Below are positions 52,965 to 61,594 of a stretch of DNA of 64,000 nucleotides, one piece after another (the stretch's first letter is position 1; every line of letters starts with the position of its first letter). The position numbers and the translations under genes are program-made. Below the pieces are notes generated by a model that saw only the letters and a list, made by a program, of their open reading frames with translations, did not search any database and was not told the DNA's origin. The stretch is from contig JBKQPG010000090.1 in NCBI GenBank assembly GCA_052145115.1, positions 1 to 64,000 of the forward strand, read 5' to 3'. Source of the stretch: CAIVVT01 sp052145115. GTDB lineage: Bacteria; Acidobacteriota; Terriglobia; Bryobacterales; Bryobacteraceae.

Positions 52965-55169
52965 TCAGCGAGCGCCCCCGATGTGTACCGTTCCGGCCAG
53001 GGCAGTGCTGCGCGAAGATCCTCCCACATAGACCTGGTAATCGCCGGGCACAAGCTCCCAGGCGTCCTTGTCGACATTGAAGATGGACAAGTGCAGCGGA
53101 TCGACGGTAAGCGTCACCGCTTTGCTCTCACCGGGGGCGAGGCGAAGTTTGTCCCAAGCCACCAGGCGCTTGGGGGGTTCGCCCGCGGCGGCCGGCAGTG
53201 CGACGTAAACCTGAGCGACCTCCGCGCCCGCCAGCGGGCCGCTGTTGCGGAGGTTGAAACTCACCGTGACGTTCTGACCGGAGGCCGCGGCCTTCATCTG
53301 GGAGTACGAAAAGGCGGTGTAGGAAAGGCCGAAGCCGAACGGGAACAGGGGCTCTTTTTTCTCCGCGTCGAACCACTTGTAGCCGGCCTTCAGGCCCTCG
53401 GTATAGTTGACGTCGAAGGGCGCTTGGGCGCCGGAATGAGGAGCACCGGCGGTTGTTCCTGGGAGCACCGGATGAGGCAGGTCGGCCTCGCTTTTGGGGA
53501 ACGTGACGGGCAGCTTGCCCGAGGGGTTGACGGCGCCGAACAGGAGGTTCGCCGCAGCCTCGCCGCCGCGTATGCCGGGATACCAGACCTCGAGGACGGC
53601 ACTCACTTTGTCGATCCAAGGCATGGTCACTGGACCGCCGGTCTCGAGCACGACAATGGTGTGGGGATTGGCCGCGGCGACCTGGCGCACCAACTGATCC
53701 TGGTTGGCTGGCAGGGACAGGTCCGGCACATCGGCGCCTTCGGTGGTGTGCTGATGGACGAAAACGATCGCGACCTGGGAGCCGGCGGCCAATTTCGCGG
53801 CCGCGGCGAAATCCGTCCCGGGGTCGTACTGCAGCTTGGCCTGGGGCGCGTGGACGCGAATTGCCTTGAGCGGTGAGGACGGATGCCAGACGACATTGTC
53901 GGCGCCGGGAACCGCGTTTCCGCCGGCCGCGGCCACCTGGTCGGAACCCGCGCCGGAGATCACGCCGACATCGGCGTGCGATCCGATGATCGCGATGGAA
54001 GAGAGAGCGCCGGCCGGCAGCGGCAATTGCCGGTTGGCGTTCTTGAGCAGCACCGCGCTCTGCTCGGCCACGTATTGCGCCACTTCGGCGCCGGTGAAGG
54101 GGTTGACGGGATGAGTGGAGGGAGGATGGTCGTATGTGCCCACGGCAAACTCGGTGCGCAGGATGCGGTGAACCATGTCGTCCAGGCGGGCCCTCGGGAC
54201 CTCGCTTCCGTCGACGGCCGTTTTCAGAGTGGCGCCGAAGTAATCGCCGCTGGGCATCTCCTGATCGAATCCGGCGCGGGCCGACGGAACCGTGCTGTGG
54301 ACGGCGCCCCAATCCGACATGACCCAGCCCTTGTAGCCCCAGGCCTTCTTCAAGACGTCATCCAGCAGGTAAGGGTTCTCACAGTCGTAAACGCCGTTGA
54401 GTTTGTTGTAGGCGCACATGACCGTTCCGACGTCCGACTCCTGGATGGCGATCTGAAATGCCAGCAGGTCGGTTTCACGCAGGGAGCGCTTGTCCAGGTT
54501 GGCGCTGTAAACGAGGCGGCCGTTTTCCTGGTCGTTGACGGCGTAGCGGTTGATATTGCCTATGACCACCTGGTCCTGGGTCCCCTTCAGGGCGCGGCCG
54601 AGCATCTTGCCGGTGGCGATAGGGTCCTCGCTCCAGCACTCGAAATTGCGGCCGTTGCGCGGTTCGCGAATGAGATTGGCGGTCCCGCCCAGGGAGACGT
54701 TGAAGCCCAGGTCGCGCACCTCCTTGCCCAGCAGCGCCCCATACTCATAAGCCAACTTCAGGTCCCAACTGGCGCCAGCCGCGAGCGAGGAAGGCATGGC
54801 GGTGGCGTAACGGCCGCGTTTGCCGGCGTCGTAGCCGACGCCGGACCGCCCGTCGGTCATCTGGAGATCGGGGATTCCGAGCCGGGGAACACCCGGCACG
54901 AACCCGGCGCCGCCGAGCGTCTGCGGGCGGTGCTCCTGGCCGTGGACGAGACTCAGTTTCTCATCCGGCGTCATCTGGGCCACGAGCAGGTCGGCGCGCT
55001 TGTCGGGTGACAGATTGCGGTCGAGCCAGGGACCTTTCAGCGCTTCTTTCGCGGCCTGCTTGGGATGTTGCGCGCAGCCCGGCGAAAAGGCCAACGCTGC
55101 GAATACGGCCGCGACTCCAAACAGCCTGAGCGGACTGAAAATCGGGCGGCGTCGATGACACTGATGCAT
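52965..55169 (-). CDS. bglX: Glycoside hydrolase family 3 beta-glucosidase
   Basis: 734 aa, exported, with LAFSPGCAQ as a lipobox-like site. GH3 N-domain: LVAQMTPDEKLSLVHG, ATAMPSSLAAGASWD and GREPRNGRNFECWSEDP in part; the nucleophile is D286 in GWVMSDWGAVHS. The C-domain and a fibronectin type III-like domain follow (NVTVSFNLRNSGPLAGAEV), ending in TVHIGGAR. It cleaves terminal beta-glucosides, or xylosides, in the periplasm or outside. GGAG lies seven bases before the ATG, which decides the start. It is divergent from the aldolase gene at 55430, with 260 bases of shared upstream DNA. Confidence 0.95.
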   Translation of the reverse strand: MHQCHRRRPIFSPLRLFGVAAVFAALAFSPGCAQHPKQAAKEALKGPWLDRNLSPDKRADLLVAQMTPDEKLSLVHGQEHRPQTLGGAGFVPGVPRLGIPDLQMTDGRSGVGYDAGKRGRYATAMPSSLAAGASWDLKLAYEYGALLGKEVRDLGFNVSLGGTANLIREPRNGRNFECWSEDPIATGKMLGRALKGTQDQVVIGNINRYAVNDQENGRLVYSANLDKRSLRETDLLAFQIAIQESDVGTVMCAYNKLNGVYDCENPYLLDDVLKKAWGYKGWVMSDWGAVHSTVPSARAGFDQEMPSGDYFGATLKTAVDGSEVPRARLDDMVHRILRTEFAVGTYDHPPSTHPVNPFTGAEVAQYVAEQSAVLLKNANRQLPLPAGALSSIAIIGSHADVGVISGAGSDQVAAAGGNAVPGADNVVWHPSSPLKAIRVHAPQAKLQYDPGTDFAAAAKLAAGSQVAIVFVHQHTTEGADVPDLSLPANQDQLVRQVAAANPHTIVVLETGGPVTMPWIDKVSAVLEVWYPGIRGGEAAANLLFGAVNPSGKLPVTFPKSEADLPHPVLPGTTAGAPHSGAQAPFDVNYTEGLKAGYKWFDAEKKEPLFPFGFGLSYTAFSYSQMKAAASGQNVTVSFNLRNSGPLAGAEVAQVYVALPAAAGEPPKRLVAWDKLRLAPGESKAVTLTVDPLHLSIFNVDKDAWELVPGDYQVYVGGSSRSTALAGTVHIGGAR

Positions 55170-55429
55170 GGCGGTTCTCCACTCTGAATGTCGTCCACTC
55201 AGGCGCACCCCGCAGGCGGGTCCCGGGGGGGATTTCGTTGAGCCTTCCTGGATGTCGGGATTCTACACCAACCGCCTGCGCCCGCGCCGCATTTGTCTGA
55301 ATGCTCGATTCCGGGCGCCGGCGGGAGTGCAAAGATCGGATGCGCGCCGATTGGCCTTCCAACGACAAGCGAGCAGGCCCGGCAGGGCGCGGGTTCGAGT
55401 AAGATCGTCACGAAGTGAGGAGTTTCCCG

Positions 55430-56317
55430 ATGCAATGGCAGGGCGTTATCCCGGCGATTACGACTCCGTTCCAGGAAGACCTGATGGTGGACCACGAGCT
55501 GCTGGCGCGGCACGCGCGATGGCTGGTGGAGAACGGCTGCACGGGGGTGGTGGCGCTGGGCTCGCTGGGCGAGGGCGGGACGCTGAGCTTCCAAGAGCGG
55601 CGCGAGGTTCTGGAGACGTGCGTGGCGGCACTGGCGGGGCGCGCAAGAGTGATAGCGGGCGTGGCCGCCCTTACGACGCGAGAAGCGGTGGCGCAGGCAC
55701 GGGCGGCGGAGGAGGCGGGCTGCGACGGCCTGATGGTGCTGCCGCCGTATGTTTACTGCGGGGACTGGAGGGAGATGCGGGCGCATGTGGGCGCGGTGAT
55801 GGAGGCGACGGGGCTCAAGTGCATGCTGTACAACAACCCGATCGCGTACAAAGTGGATTTTCTGCCGGAGCAGGTGGCCGAGTTGAGCGAGCGGCACCGG
55901 AATCTGGAGGCGGTGAAAGAGTCGAGCGCGGATGTGCGCCGGATCATGGCGATCCGGGCGTTGGCGGGGGACGCCTTGCAGATCCTGTGCGGCGTGGATG
56001 ACCTGATTGTCGAGGCCGTGGCGGCGGGAGCTTGCGGATGGATCGCGGGGCTGGCGAACGCGTTTCCAAAGGAATCGGTGGATCTGTTCGAGGCGGCGCG
56101 CGGGGGCGAGATGGGGCGAGCGTTGGAGATCTATCGCTGGTTCCTGCCGCTGCTGCGGATGGACACGGTGCCGAAATTCGTGCAACTGATCAAACAGGTG
56201 CAGGCGGAGGCGGGCATGGGCACGGCCCGAGTGCGGCCGCCGCGGCTGGAACTGGCGGAGGAGGATCTGCAAATGGTGCGCCGGGAAGTGGTGAAAGCGC
56301 TGTTGTTGCGCAAATGA
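55430..56317 (+). CDS. Dihydrodipicolinate synthase/N-acetylneuraminate lyase family aldolase
   Basis: 295 aa class I aldolase. The fold begins GVIPAITTPFQEDLMVD; LGSLGEGGTLSFQERREVLE is the pyruvate-binding loop (GTTGE-like, here GSLGEG), CMLYNNPIAYKVDF carries the proton-relay tyrosine, and K163 in EAVKESSADVRR is the Schiff-base lysine. The GSLGEG change and genome context (glucosidase, sugar transport) point to sugar-acid breakdown rather than lysine synthesis; this is inference. GGAG lies eight bases before the ATG; a GTG at 55415 is less likely. Confidence 0.92.
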   Translation: MQWQGVIPAITTPFQEDLMVDHELLARHARWLVENGCTGVVALGSLGEGGTLSFQERREVLETCVAALAGRARVIAGVAALTTREAVAQARAAEEAGCDGLMVLPPYVYCGDWREMRAHVGAVMEATGLKCMLYNNPIAYKVDFLPEQVAELSERHRNLEAVKESSADVRRIMAIRALAGDALQILCGVDDLIVEAVAAGACGWIAGLANAFPKESVDLFEAARGGEMGRALEIYRWFLPLLRMDTVPKFVQLIKQVQAEAGMGTARVRPPRLELAEEDLQMVRREVVKALLLRK

Positions 56318-56453
56318 ACCGGTGTCAAGATTGGGCCGGCCGGACAGAATATGAAGGGCCGGTTAGGAGATGGGCAGGAATCTTCGCCCAGCGAGGGCAA
56401 ACGGGTATAGCGTAGAAGCTGACAGCCGCCCTATTTGAGAGCGGAGGAGAATT

Positions 56454-56828
56454 GTGTCGGGTACAGACACCAAGGCCGTGCGAATCCTGCTGTTGGAGGA
56501 CGAGCACGCTGTCCGTGAACTCGCCCGCCTGATTCTCGATCACGAGGGCTGGGAAATCGTCCAGGCCGGCAGCCTGACCGAGGCCGCCGAATGCGTGCGG
56601 ACGAAAAAACGACCTTTCGACCTTTTCATCGTGGATATCTGCCTGCCGGACGGATTTGGGACCCAACTGGTGGAAAAGATGCGCCAAACCGGGGCCGACC
56701 CGATGGTCATCTATATGACGGGCGATCCAGGCTGGCTGCGGCGACTGGGCGCGGAAGGGGCGGCGCTGCTACAGAAACCGTTCACGCCCCTGCAGTTGAT
56801 CCAGGCGGTCCAGCAGGCGCTGGCTTGA
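56454..56828 (+). CDS. Single-domain response regulator (receiver)
   Basis: 124 aa, only a receiver domain. Acidic pocket LLLEDEHA, phosphoacceptor D61 in LFIVDICLPDG, the Thr/Ser at YMTGD, and K108 in LLQKPFTPLQLIQA. It may relay phosphate or act by binding to another protein, as CheY or Spo0F do. It starts at a GTG with GGAGGAG five bases upstream. No kinase is adjacent, so it is an orphan. Repeat family B lies 37 bases past its stop. Confidence 0.93.
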   Translation: MSGTDTKAVRILLLEDEHAVRELARLILDHEGWEIVQAGSLTEAAECVRTKKRPFDLFIVDICLPDGFGTQLVEKMRQTGADPMVIYMTGDPGWLRRLGAEGAALLQKPFTPLQLIQAVQQALA

Positions 56829-56864
56829 GGGGCGGGGCCGGCGAATGAACCGGCACGTGCCTTG

Positions 56865-56913
56865 GCAGGTTGCTGAAAAGGCCGATTGACTGCTCCCTGA
56901 CGGCAAGCGGCTC
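56865..56913 (+). repeat. Dispersed repeat family B, copy 2
   Basis: Matches 47513-47562 over about 50 bases. It is followed by gctgcgcaccgctccttacg and gtcgcggctc, which extend the element here but not in copy 1. It lies in the spacer between the receiver gene and the convergent UroD-family gene. Confidence 0.75.
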
Positions 56914-56974
56914 CGCTGCGCACCGCTCCTTACGGTCGCGGCTCGGAAGCAGCGGCGTGCGCGGCAGGGAGGAA

Positions 56975-57997
56975 TCAATGGCCGCGGGCGGCGCAAATCA
57001 TGGCGCGCAGGTTTTCCGGCGGCGTGGTGGCGGGCAGGGCGCAGCCGGCGTTGAGGATCAGGCGCGGCGAATCGGCGAAGATGGCCATCAGCTGGCGGCA
57101 TTTTTCCGCGACCAATTCAGGAGTGCCCTGGGCCATGACGCCGGTGGGGTCGATGTTGCCGATGAGCGTGGCGCGGCCGGCCAGGGCATCGTGGGCGGCC
57201 TGGGAGTCAGTTTTGAAATCGAGCTCGATGGCGTCGGCGCCGGTGGAGACGAGGTCGGCCAGGATGGGGCGGGCGTTGCCACAGACGTGCTGGGCGTAGG
57301 GCAGGCCGAGATCGTGGGAGAAGGCGGCCAAACGGGTTTCGTAGGAGTGCGCGAATTTGCGGTGCAGGCGCGGCGAGATGAGGCTGGAGCCGGCGGAACT
57401 GTCGCCGTTGGAGAGCATGTCGCAGCCGGTGGCGGCCATCAGGCGCAGAAACTGGGTGGTGGCCGCATGGCAGTAGTCGAGCAGGCGGAAGGCCGCGGCT
57501 TCATTGTCGGGCTCCATCAGATCGAGCATCCAGCCCTCGGCGGAACGCATCAGCGAGGCCAGGCTGAAGGGGGCCTGGTCGCAGTTGCCGCGAATGAAGA
57601 CTTGGCCGGAGAACTCGCGCTTCAGCAGCCGTACGGCCTCCAGCCAGATCTGGATGCGGGGTTGACGGCCGACGTCGGGTGGGGGCAACTGGTCCACTTC
57701 GGAGAGGCTCGAGAGGCGGGCTCCGCGGCATACGGCGGGCTCGTCCTCGGGGTAGGCGACGGGGACGCCGACGGCATCGGCCAGCGTCGCGGTGTCGACA
57801 TCGACGAGGATGCCGTCGAAGCCGTAGCGCTCGACCGATTCGCGGAAGGCGCGGGCGATGAGGCGCGGGTCGGAGCGGAACTGGTGCATGGTGAGGCCGG
57901 CCTCGCGCGCGGCCAGCATGAAGTTGTGCAGCATGACGGGCGTGGAGTCGGTGGGTTCGCCGTGCAGTGCGGCGGCGATGCGCTGATAGCCGTTCAT
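56975..57997 (-). CDS. Uroporphyrinogen decarboxylase-family (MtaA/CmuA-like) protein
   Basis: 340 aa. Family features are MNGYQRIAAALHGEPTDSTP at the start, RGNCDQAPFSLAS, DSSAGSSLISP and the metal site in YAQHVCGNARPI with NAGCALPATTPPENLRAM. The His-Cys and late Cys are where MtaA/CmuA-type corrinoid methyltransferases bind zinc; true HemE lacks them. So it is likely a methyl-transferring or related enzyme rather than a haem enzyme. GGAG lies seven bases before the ATG at 57997; a TTG at 58003 is the alternative. It is divergent from the SSS symporter by 84 bases. Confidence 0.87.
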   Translation of the reverse strand: MNGYQRIAAALHGEPTDSTPVMLHNFMLAAREAGLTMHQFRSDPRLIARAFRESVERYGFDGILVDVDTATLADAVGVPVAYPEDEPAVCRGARLSSLSEVDQLPPPDVGRQPRIQIWLEAVRLLKREFSGQVFIRGNCDQAPFSLASLMRSAEGWMLDLMEPDNEAAAFRLLDYCHAATTQFLRLMAATGCDMLSNGDSSAGSSLISPRLHRKFAHSYETRLAAFSHDLGLPYAQHVCGNARPILADLVSTGADAIELDFKTDSQAAHDALAGRATLIGNIDPTGVMAQGTPELVAEKCRQLMAIFADSPRLILNAGCALPATTPPENLRAMICAARGH

Positions 57998-58081
57998 GGG
58001 CAACTCCTGTCGTGCGCCATGGTATCACCCGAGCAGGTATGATGTCGGTGCGCCACAGGCGCGCAGTCAGGGGATTCAAGC

Positions 58082-59665
58082 TTGCATCTGCATCCGATCG
58101 ATTGGGCGATTGTGGCGCTGTATGGAGTGCTGGTGGTGACCATCGGCTTGCGAGCCGCGCGGCGGGCCGCTACGAGCGAAGGCTACTTCCTGGCCAACCG
58201 GCAACTGCGCTGGCCGTTTATCGGGGCGTCGCTGCTGGCGTCGAACATATCGGCCGAGCATTTCGTCGGCCTGGCGGGGAGCGGCTTCGCCATCGGCATG
58301 TGCATCGGCGGCTTCGAATGGATCGCTGTTTTCTGCCTGGTTCCGCTGATCGTGCTGTTCCTGCCGTTCTACATGCGCAACCGCATTTACACGGTGCCGG
58401 AGTTTCTGGAGCGGCGCTTCAGCGCGCGGGTGCGGCTGCTGTTTTCCGCGCTGATGATCGTGCTCTCGATCCTGACCAAGATCTCGATCTCACTGTGGGC
58501 GTCGTCGATTGTGTTTTCCGAAGTGCTGGGGTGGGACAAGGTCACGGTGATCTGGGTGCTGGGGCTGTTTACGGCGCTGTACACGATGAAGGGCGGGTTG
58601 AGCGCGGTGGTCTACACGGACGCCTTGCAGACGACAATCCTGCTGGCCGCGGCGGTGGTGCTGACCTCGATCGGGCTGGGCCGCGTGGGGGGCTGGCAGG
58701 GGCTGCACGCGCGGCTGCCGGCGGAGATGTTCAGCATGGTGAAGCCGGCCACGCACGCGGACGTGCCGTGGCCAGGGATGTTCATCGGCGGCTTTCTGGT
58801 GGGCAGCTTCTACTGGTCGATGGACCAGGTGCTGGTGCAGCGCGTGTTCGCGGCGCGGGACCTCAACGAGGGCCGGCTGGGGGCGGTGTTTTGCGGATAC
58901 CTGAAGGTCCTGATGCCGTTTCTGCTGGTGTTGCCGGGATTGATCGCGCGGGCGCTGTTTCCAACGCTGAGCTCGCCCGACAAGGCCTATCCGGCGCTGC
59001 TCGGCGCACTGATGCCGGCGGGGCTGCTGGGATTGACGGTGGCGGGGATTGCGGCGGCGCTGATGGGCCATCTGAGCGCGACGTACAACTCGATCGCCAC
59101 GCTGTTCACGCGCGACTTCTACCTGCGCTGGCGGCCGGAGGCGTCGCAGCGCAGCCAGGTTTTCACGGGCCGCGCGGCGGTGCTGGCGGTGTTCATACTG
59201 GGCGCGGTCTGGGCGCCGGTCATCGGGCGATTCGAATCGCTGTGGATCTACCTGCAGAGCGTCACCGCATACCTGGTGATGCCGTTTGTCGGCGTCTTTT
59301 TTCTGGGTGTGCTGTGGAAGAGGGTGAATACGCAGGGCGTGCTGGCGGCCGTGGCGACGGGCTTCATCGCGGGGCCAATCCTGATGGTGGATGGCAGGCG
59401 TCCGTTCCTGCCGTTCATGCAGGCGCCGGTGCTGCGGCCGTGGCTGCACGGGGCGATTATCGAGTGCCTGCTGTGCGTCTGTGCGCTGGTGGGAGTCAGT
59501 CTGCTGACCCGGCCACAGCCGGAGGCCAGCCTGGCGATGACGACCGTGGATTGGGGCAAGAGCGCGCCCGAGGCCGGCGCGCGGCGCGCGGTGCTGAAGG
59601 ACTACCGGCTGTGGCTGACCGTGTTGGTAACGCTAACGGCATTTTTGTGGTGGCTGATGCGCTGA
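58082..59665 (+). CDS. Sodium:solute symporter (SSS family, SGLT type)
   Basis: 527 aa, about thirteen to fourteen helices. Family blocks are SEGYFLANRQLRWPFIGAS and LLASNISAEHFVGLAGSGFA (sodium site region), FYMRNRIYTVPEFLERRF, GGLSAVVYTDALQTTILL and GHLSATYNSIATLFTRDFY. Relatives near glycoside hydrolases carry sugars or sugar acids with sodium. It starts at TTG (58082) with AGGGGA about seven bases upstream; no ATG includes helix 1. A hydrolase gene follows on the same strand 52 bases later, so an operon is likely. Confidence 0.92.
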   Translation: MHLHPIDWAIVALYGVLVVTIGLRAARRAATSEGYFLANRQLRWPFIGASLLASNISAEHFVGLAGSGFAIGMCIGGFEWIAVFCLVPLIVLFLPFYMRNRIYTVPEFLERRFSARVRLLFSALMIVLSILTKISISLWASSIVFSEVLGWDKVTVIWVLGLFTALYTMKGGLSAVVYTDALQTTILLAAAVVLTSIGLGRVGGWQGLHARLPAEMFSMVKPATHADVPWPGMFIGGFLVGSFYWSMDQVLVQRVFAARDLNEGRLGAVFCGYLKVLMPFLLVLPGLIARALFPTLSSPDKAYPALLGALMPAGLLGLTVAGIAAALMGHLSATYNSIATLFTRDFYLRWRPEASQRSQVFTGRAAVLAVFILGAVWAPVIGRFESLWIYLQSVTAYLVMPFVGVFFLGVLWKRVNTQGVLAAVATGFIAGPILMVDGRRPFLPFMQAPVLRPWLHGAIIECLLCVCALVGVSLLTRPQPEASLAMTTVDWGKSAPEAGARRAVLKDYRLWLTVLVTLTAFLWWLMR

Positions 59666-59717
59666 TGGCGCCGGCGCGCCACGGCGCGGGGCGGAGAGAG
59701 ATGATGGAGGGGAACAT

Positions 59718-61577
59718 ATGTCCAAATTCTTGATGGTGGCAGTGCTGATGCTGGGCGGCGCAGTGGCGCAAGCCGAAACAAAAAGGGTCGTCTTCGACTC
59801 GGGCGGAACGGAACAGAGATTGGCGTTGAAGGAGCTGAACCCCGATCTGCCGGCCGATTGGTCGGGCTACAAGTTCCTGGTGCTGGAAGTGCGGACGACG
59901 ACAGCGCAGCGGTTCGAGTTCAAGATCCACACGGCGACGGGCGCGCCGGGGCTGAATATGCACCTGTTTCAAGGCCCGTGGATTCGCACGGTGCTGCCAC
60001 TGGCGCGCCTGGAGCGGCCCGAGCAGAGCGGCGTGGACCTGGCGGCGATGAGCAACAAGCCGCGGGCGCTGTCGTTCGTCAGCAGCGCGCACGGGCAGGG
60101 TCCGCTGACGGCGGTACAGGGAATTGGCCTGCGCATGCCGGCGCCGGTGGGCGAGGCCGTCGTCGAGATCCGATCCATCACGCTGGCGAAGGACGATCCC
60201 GGGGACAAGCTGCTGGAGGATGGGCCGCTGGTGGATCAGTTCGGCCAGTGGAGCTCGGCGGCGTGGCCGGGGAAGGCGGCGAGCCTCGAAGACCTGCAGC
60301 GGGCGTGGGTTGAGGAGGCGAAGGGGCTGCAGCCGGGCGGGTACGACTACTGCCACTACGGCGGATACAAGAGCACGCACGCGAAGGCGACCGGGTTTTT
60401 CCGCGCCGAGCAGATCGACGGCAAATGGTGGTTCGTCGATCCCGACGGGCACCTGTTCCTCTCGGTGGGCTCGGACTGCATCCGCCCGGGGATTGAAACC
60501 GGTACGCGGGACCGTGCGGGCGTGTTCGCCGCGCTGCCTCCGGCCGGGATGAGCCGCATGCCGCCGTGGGCGGAGGGCCGGGCGATGGTTTCGTTTTACA
60601 CCTGGAATCTGCAGCGCCGCTTCGGCGACGGGTGGGAGCCGAAATGGATCGATTTCTCGCTGCAACGCCTGGCGGCGTGGGGTTTCAACACGATCGCCAA
60701 TTGGTCGGACCCGGCGTTGTTTGCCGCGCAGCGCACGCCCTACGTTGTGCCGCTGGACGGCTGGGGCATGGAGCAGTACATGGGCATGCCGGATGTCTAT
60801 TCGCCCGATTGGCCGAAGAAAGTGGAGGAAGCGGCGCGGCGGCAATGTGCGCCGCGCAAGGACGATCCGTGGCTGCTGGGCTACTTCATCGCCAACGAAC
60901 CGGCCTGGCCGGGTCGCGAGTTGTTGGTCGCGGACCTGATCCTGAAGGGCCCGGACACGGCCACCAGGCGGGTGTTTGAGTCGACGCTGTCGCTGGGAGA
61001 CTCGCCGATACGCCGCAAGGCATTTCTGTTGCAATGCTTCGCAAGGGAATTGGCGGGGATCAACGCGGCCGTCAAGAGGAACGACCCCAACCACCTCAAT
61101 CTGGGCCTGCGCTTTGGCGGGCACGCCGACGACGAGGTGGTGAGCATGACGCGCGGCTTCGACGTCTTCAGCCTGAACATTTATGACGTGGCGCCCGACC
61201 GCGCGCGCATCGACAAAATCTATGAACTGACCGGCCGGCCGATCGTGATCGGCGAATTCCATATCGGTACGCCCGGGCGCGGCATGTCGGCGGGGCTGGT
61301 ACAGGCGCGCGACCAGGCCGAGCGCGGCGTGGCCTATCGCTACTACGTCGAGAATGCGCTGGCCATGCCGGCCATGATCGGCACGCACTGGTTCCAATGG
61401 ACCGACGAGGCCAACACCGGCCGCGGCGACGGAGAGAACTACAACATCGGGCTGATCGATGTGACGGACCAGCCGTACGCGGAATTGGTGCAGGCCGCCG
61501 AGCGGACGCACAAGCGGCTGTTGGCGGTGCATTCAGGCACCGAGAGCCCGTTCAGTCAGAAGGCGCTACCGCGGTAG
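59718..61577 (+). CDS. GH-A clan glycoside hydrolase-like protein (beta-agarase GH50-like)
   Basis: 619 aa with a signal peptide (MSKFLMVAVLMLGGAVAQA). Residues about 20-180 form a beta-sandwich carbohydrate-binding-like part. The barrel begins at AEQIDGKWWFVDPDGHLFLS, a block shared by agarase-like proteins. Putative acid/base is E394 in YFIANEPAWPG and nucleophile E513 in PIVIGEFHIGTPGRG, the NE/GE pairing of clan GH-A. GGAGGGG lies a few bases before the ATG. Substrate is probably a galactose- or uronate-rich polymer; the genus-level function is not established. Confidence 0.85.
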   Translation: MSKFLMVAVLMLGGAVAQAETKRVVFDSGGTEQRLALKELNPDLPADWSGYKFLVLEVRTTTAQRFEFKIHTATGAPGLNMHLFQGPWIRTVLPLARLERPEQSGVDLAAMSNKPRALSFVSSAHGQGPLTAVQGIGLRMPAPVGEAVVEIRSITLAKDDPGDKLLEDGPLVDQFGQWSSAAWPGKAASLEDLQRAWVEEAKGLQPGGYDYCHYGGYKSTHAKATGFFRAEQIDGKWWFVDPDGHLFLSVGSDCIRPGIETGTRDRAGVFAALPPAGMSRMPPWAEGRAMVSFYTWNLQRRFGDGWEPKWIDFSLQRLAAWGFNTIANWSDPALFAAQRTPYVVPLDGWGMEQYMGMPDVYSPDWPKKVEEAARRQCAPRKDDPWLLGYFIANEPAWPGRELLVADLILKGPDTATRRVFESTLSLGDSPIRRKAFLLQCFARELAGINAAVKRNDPNHLNLGLRFGGHADDEVVSMTRGFDVFSLNIYDVAPDRARIDKIYELTGRPIVIGEFHIGTPGRGMSAGLVQARDQAERGVAYRYYVENALAMPAMIGTHWFQWTDEANTGRGDGENYNIGLIDVTDQPYAELVQAAERTHKRLLAVHSGTESPFSQKALPR

Positions 61578-61594
61578 GGCCACGGGTGTCCGAG

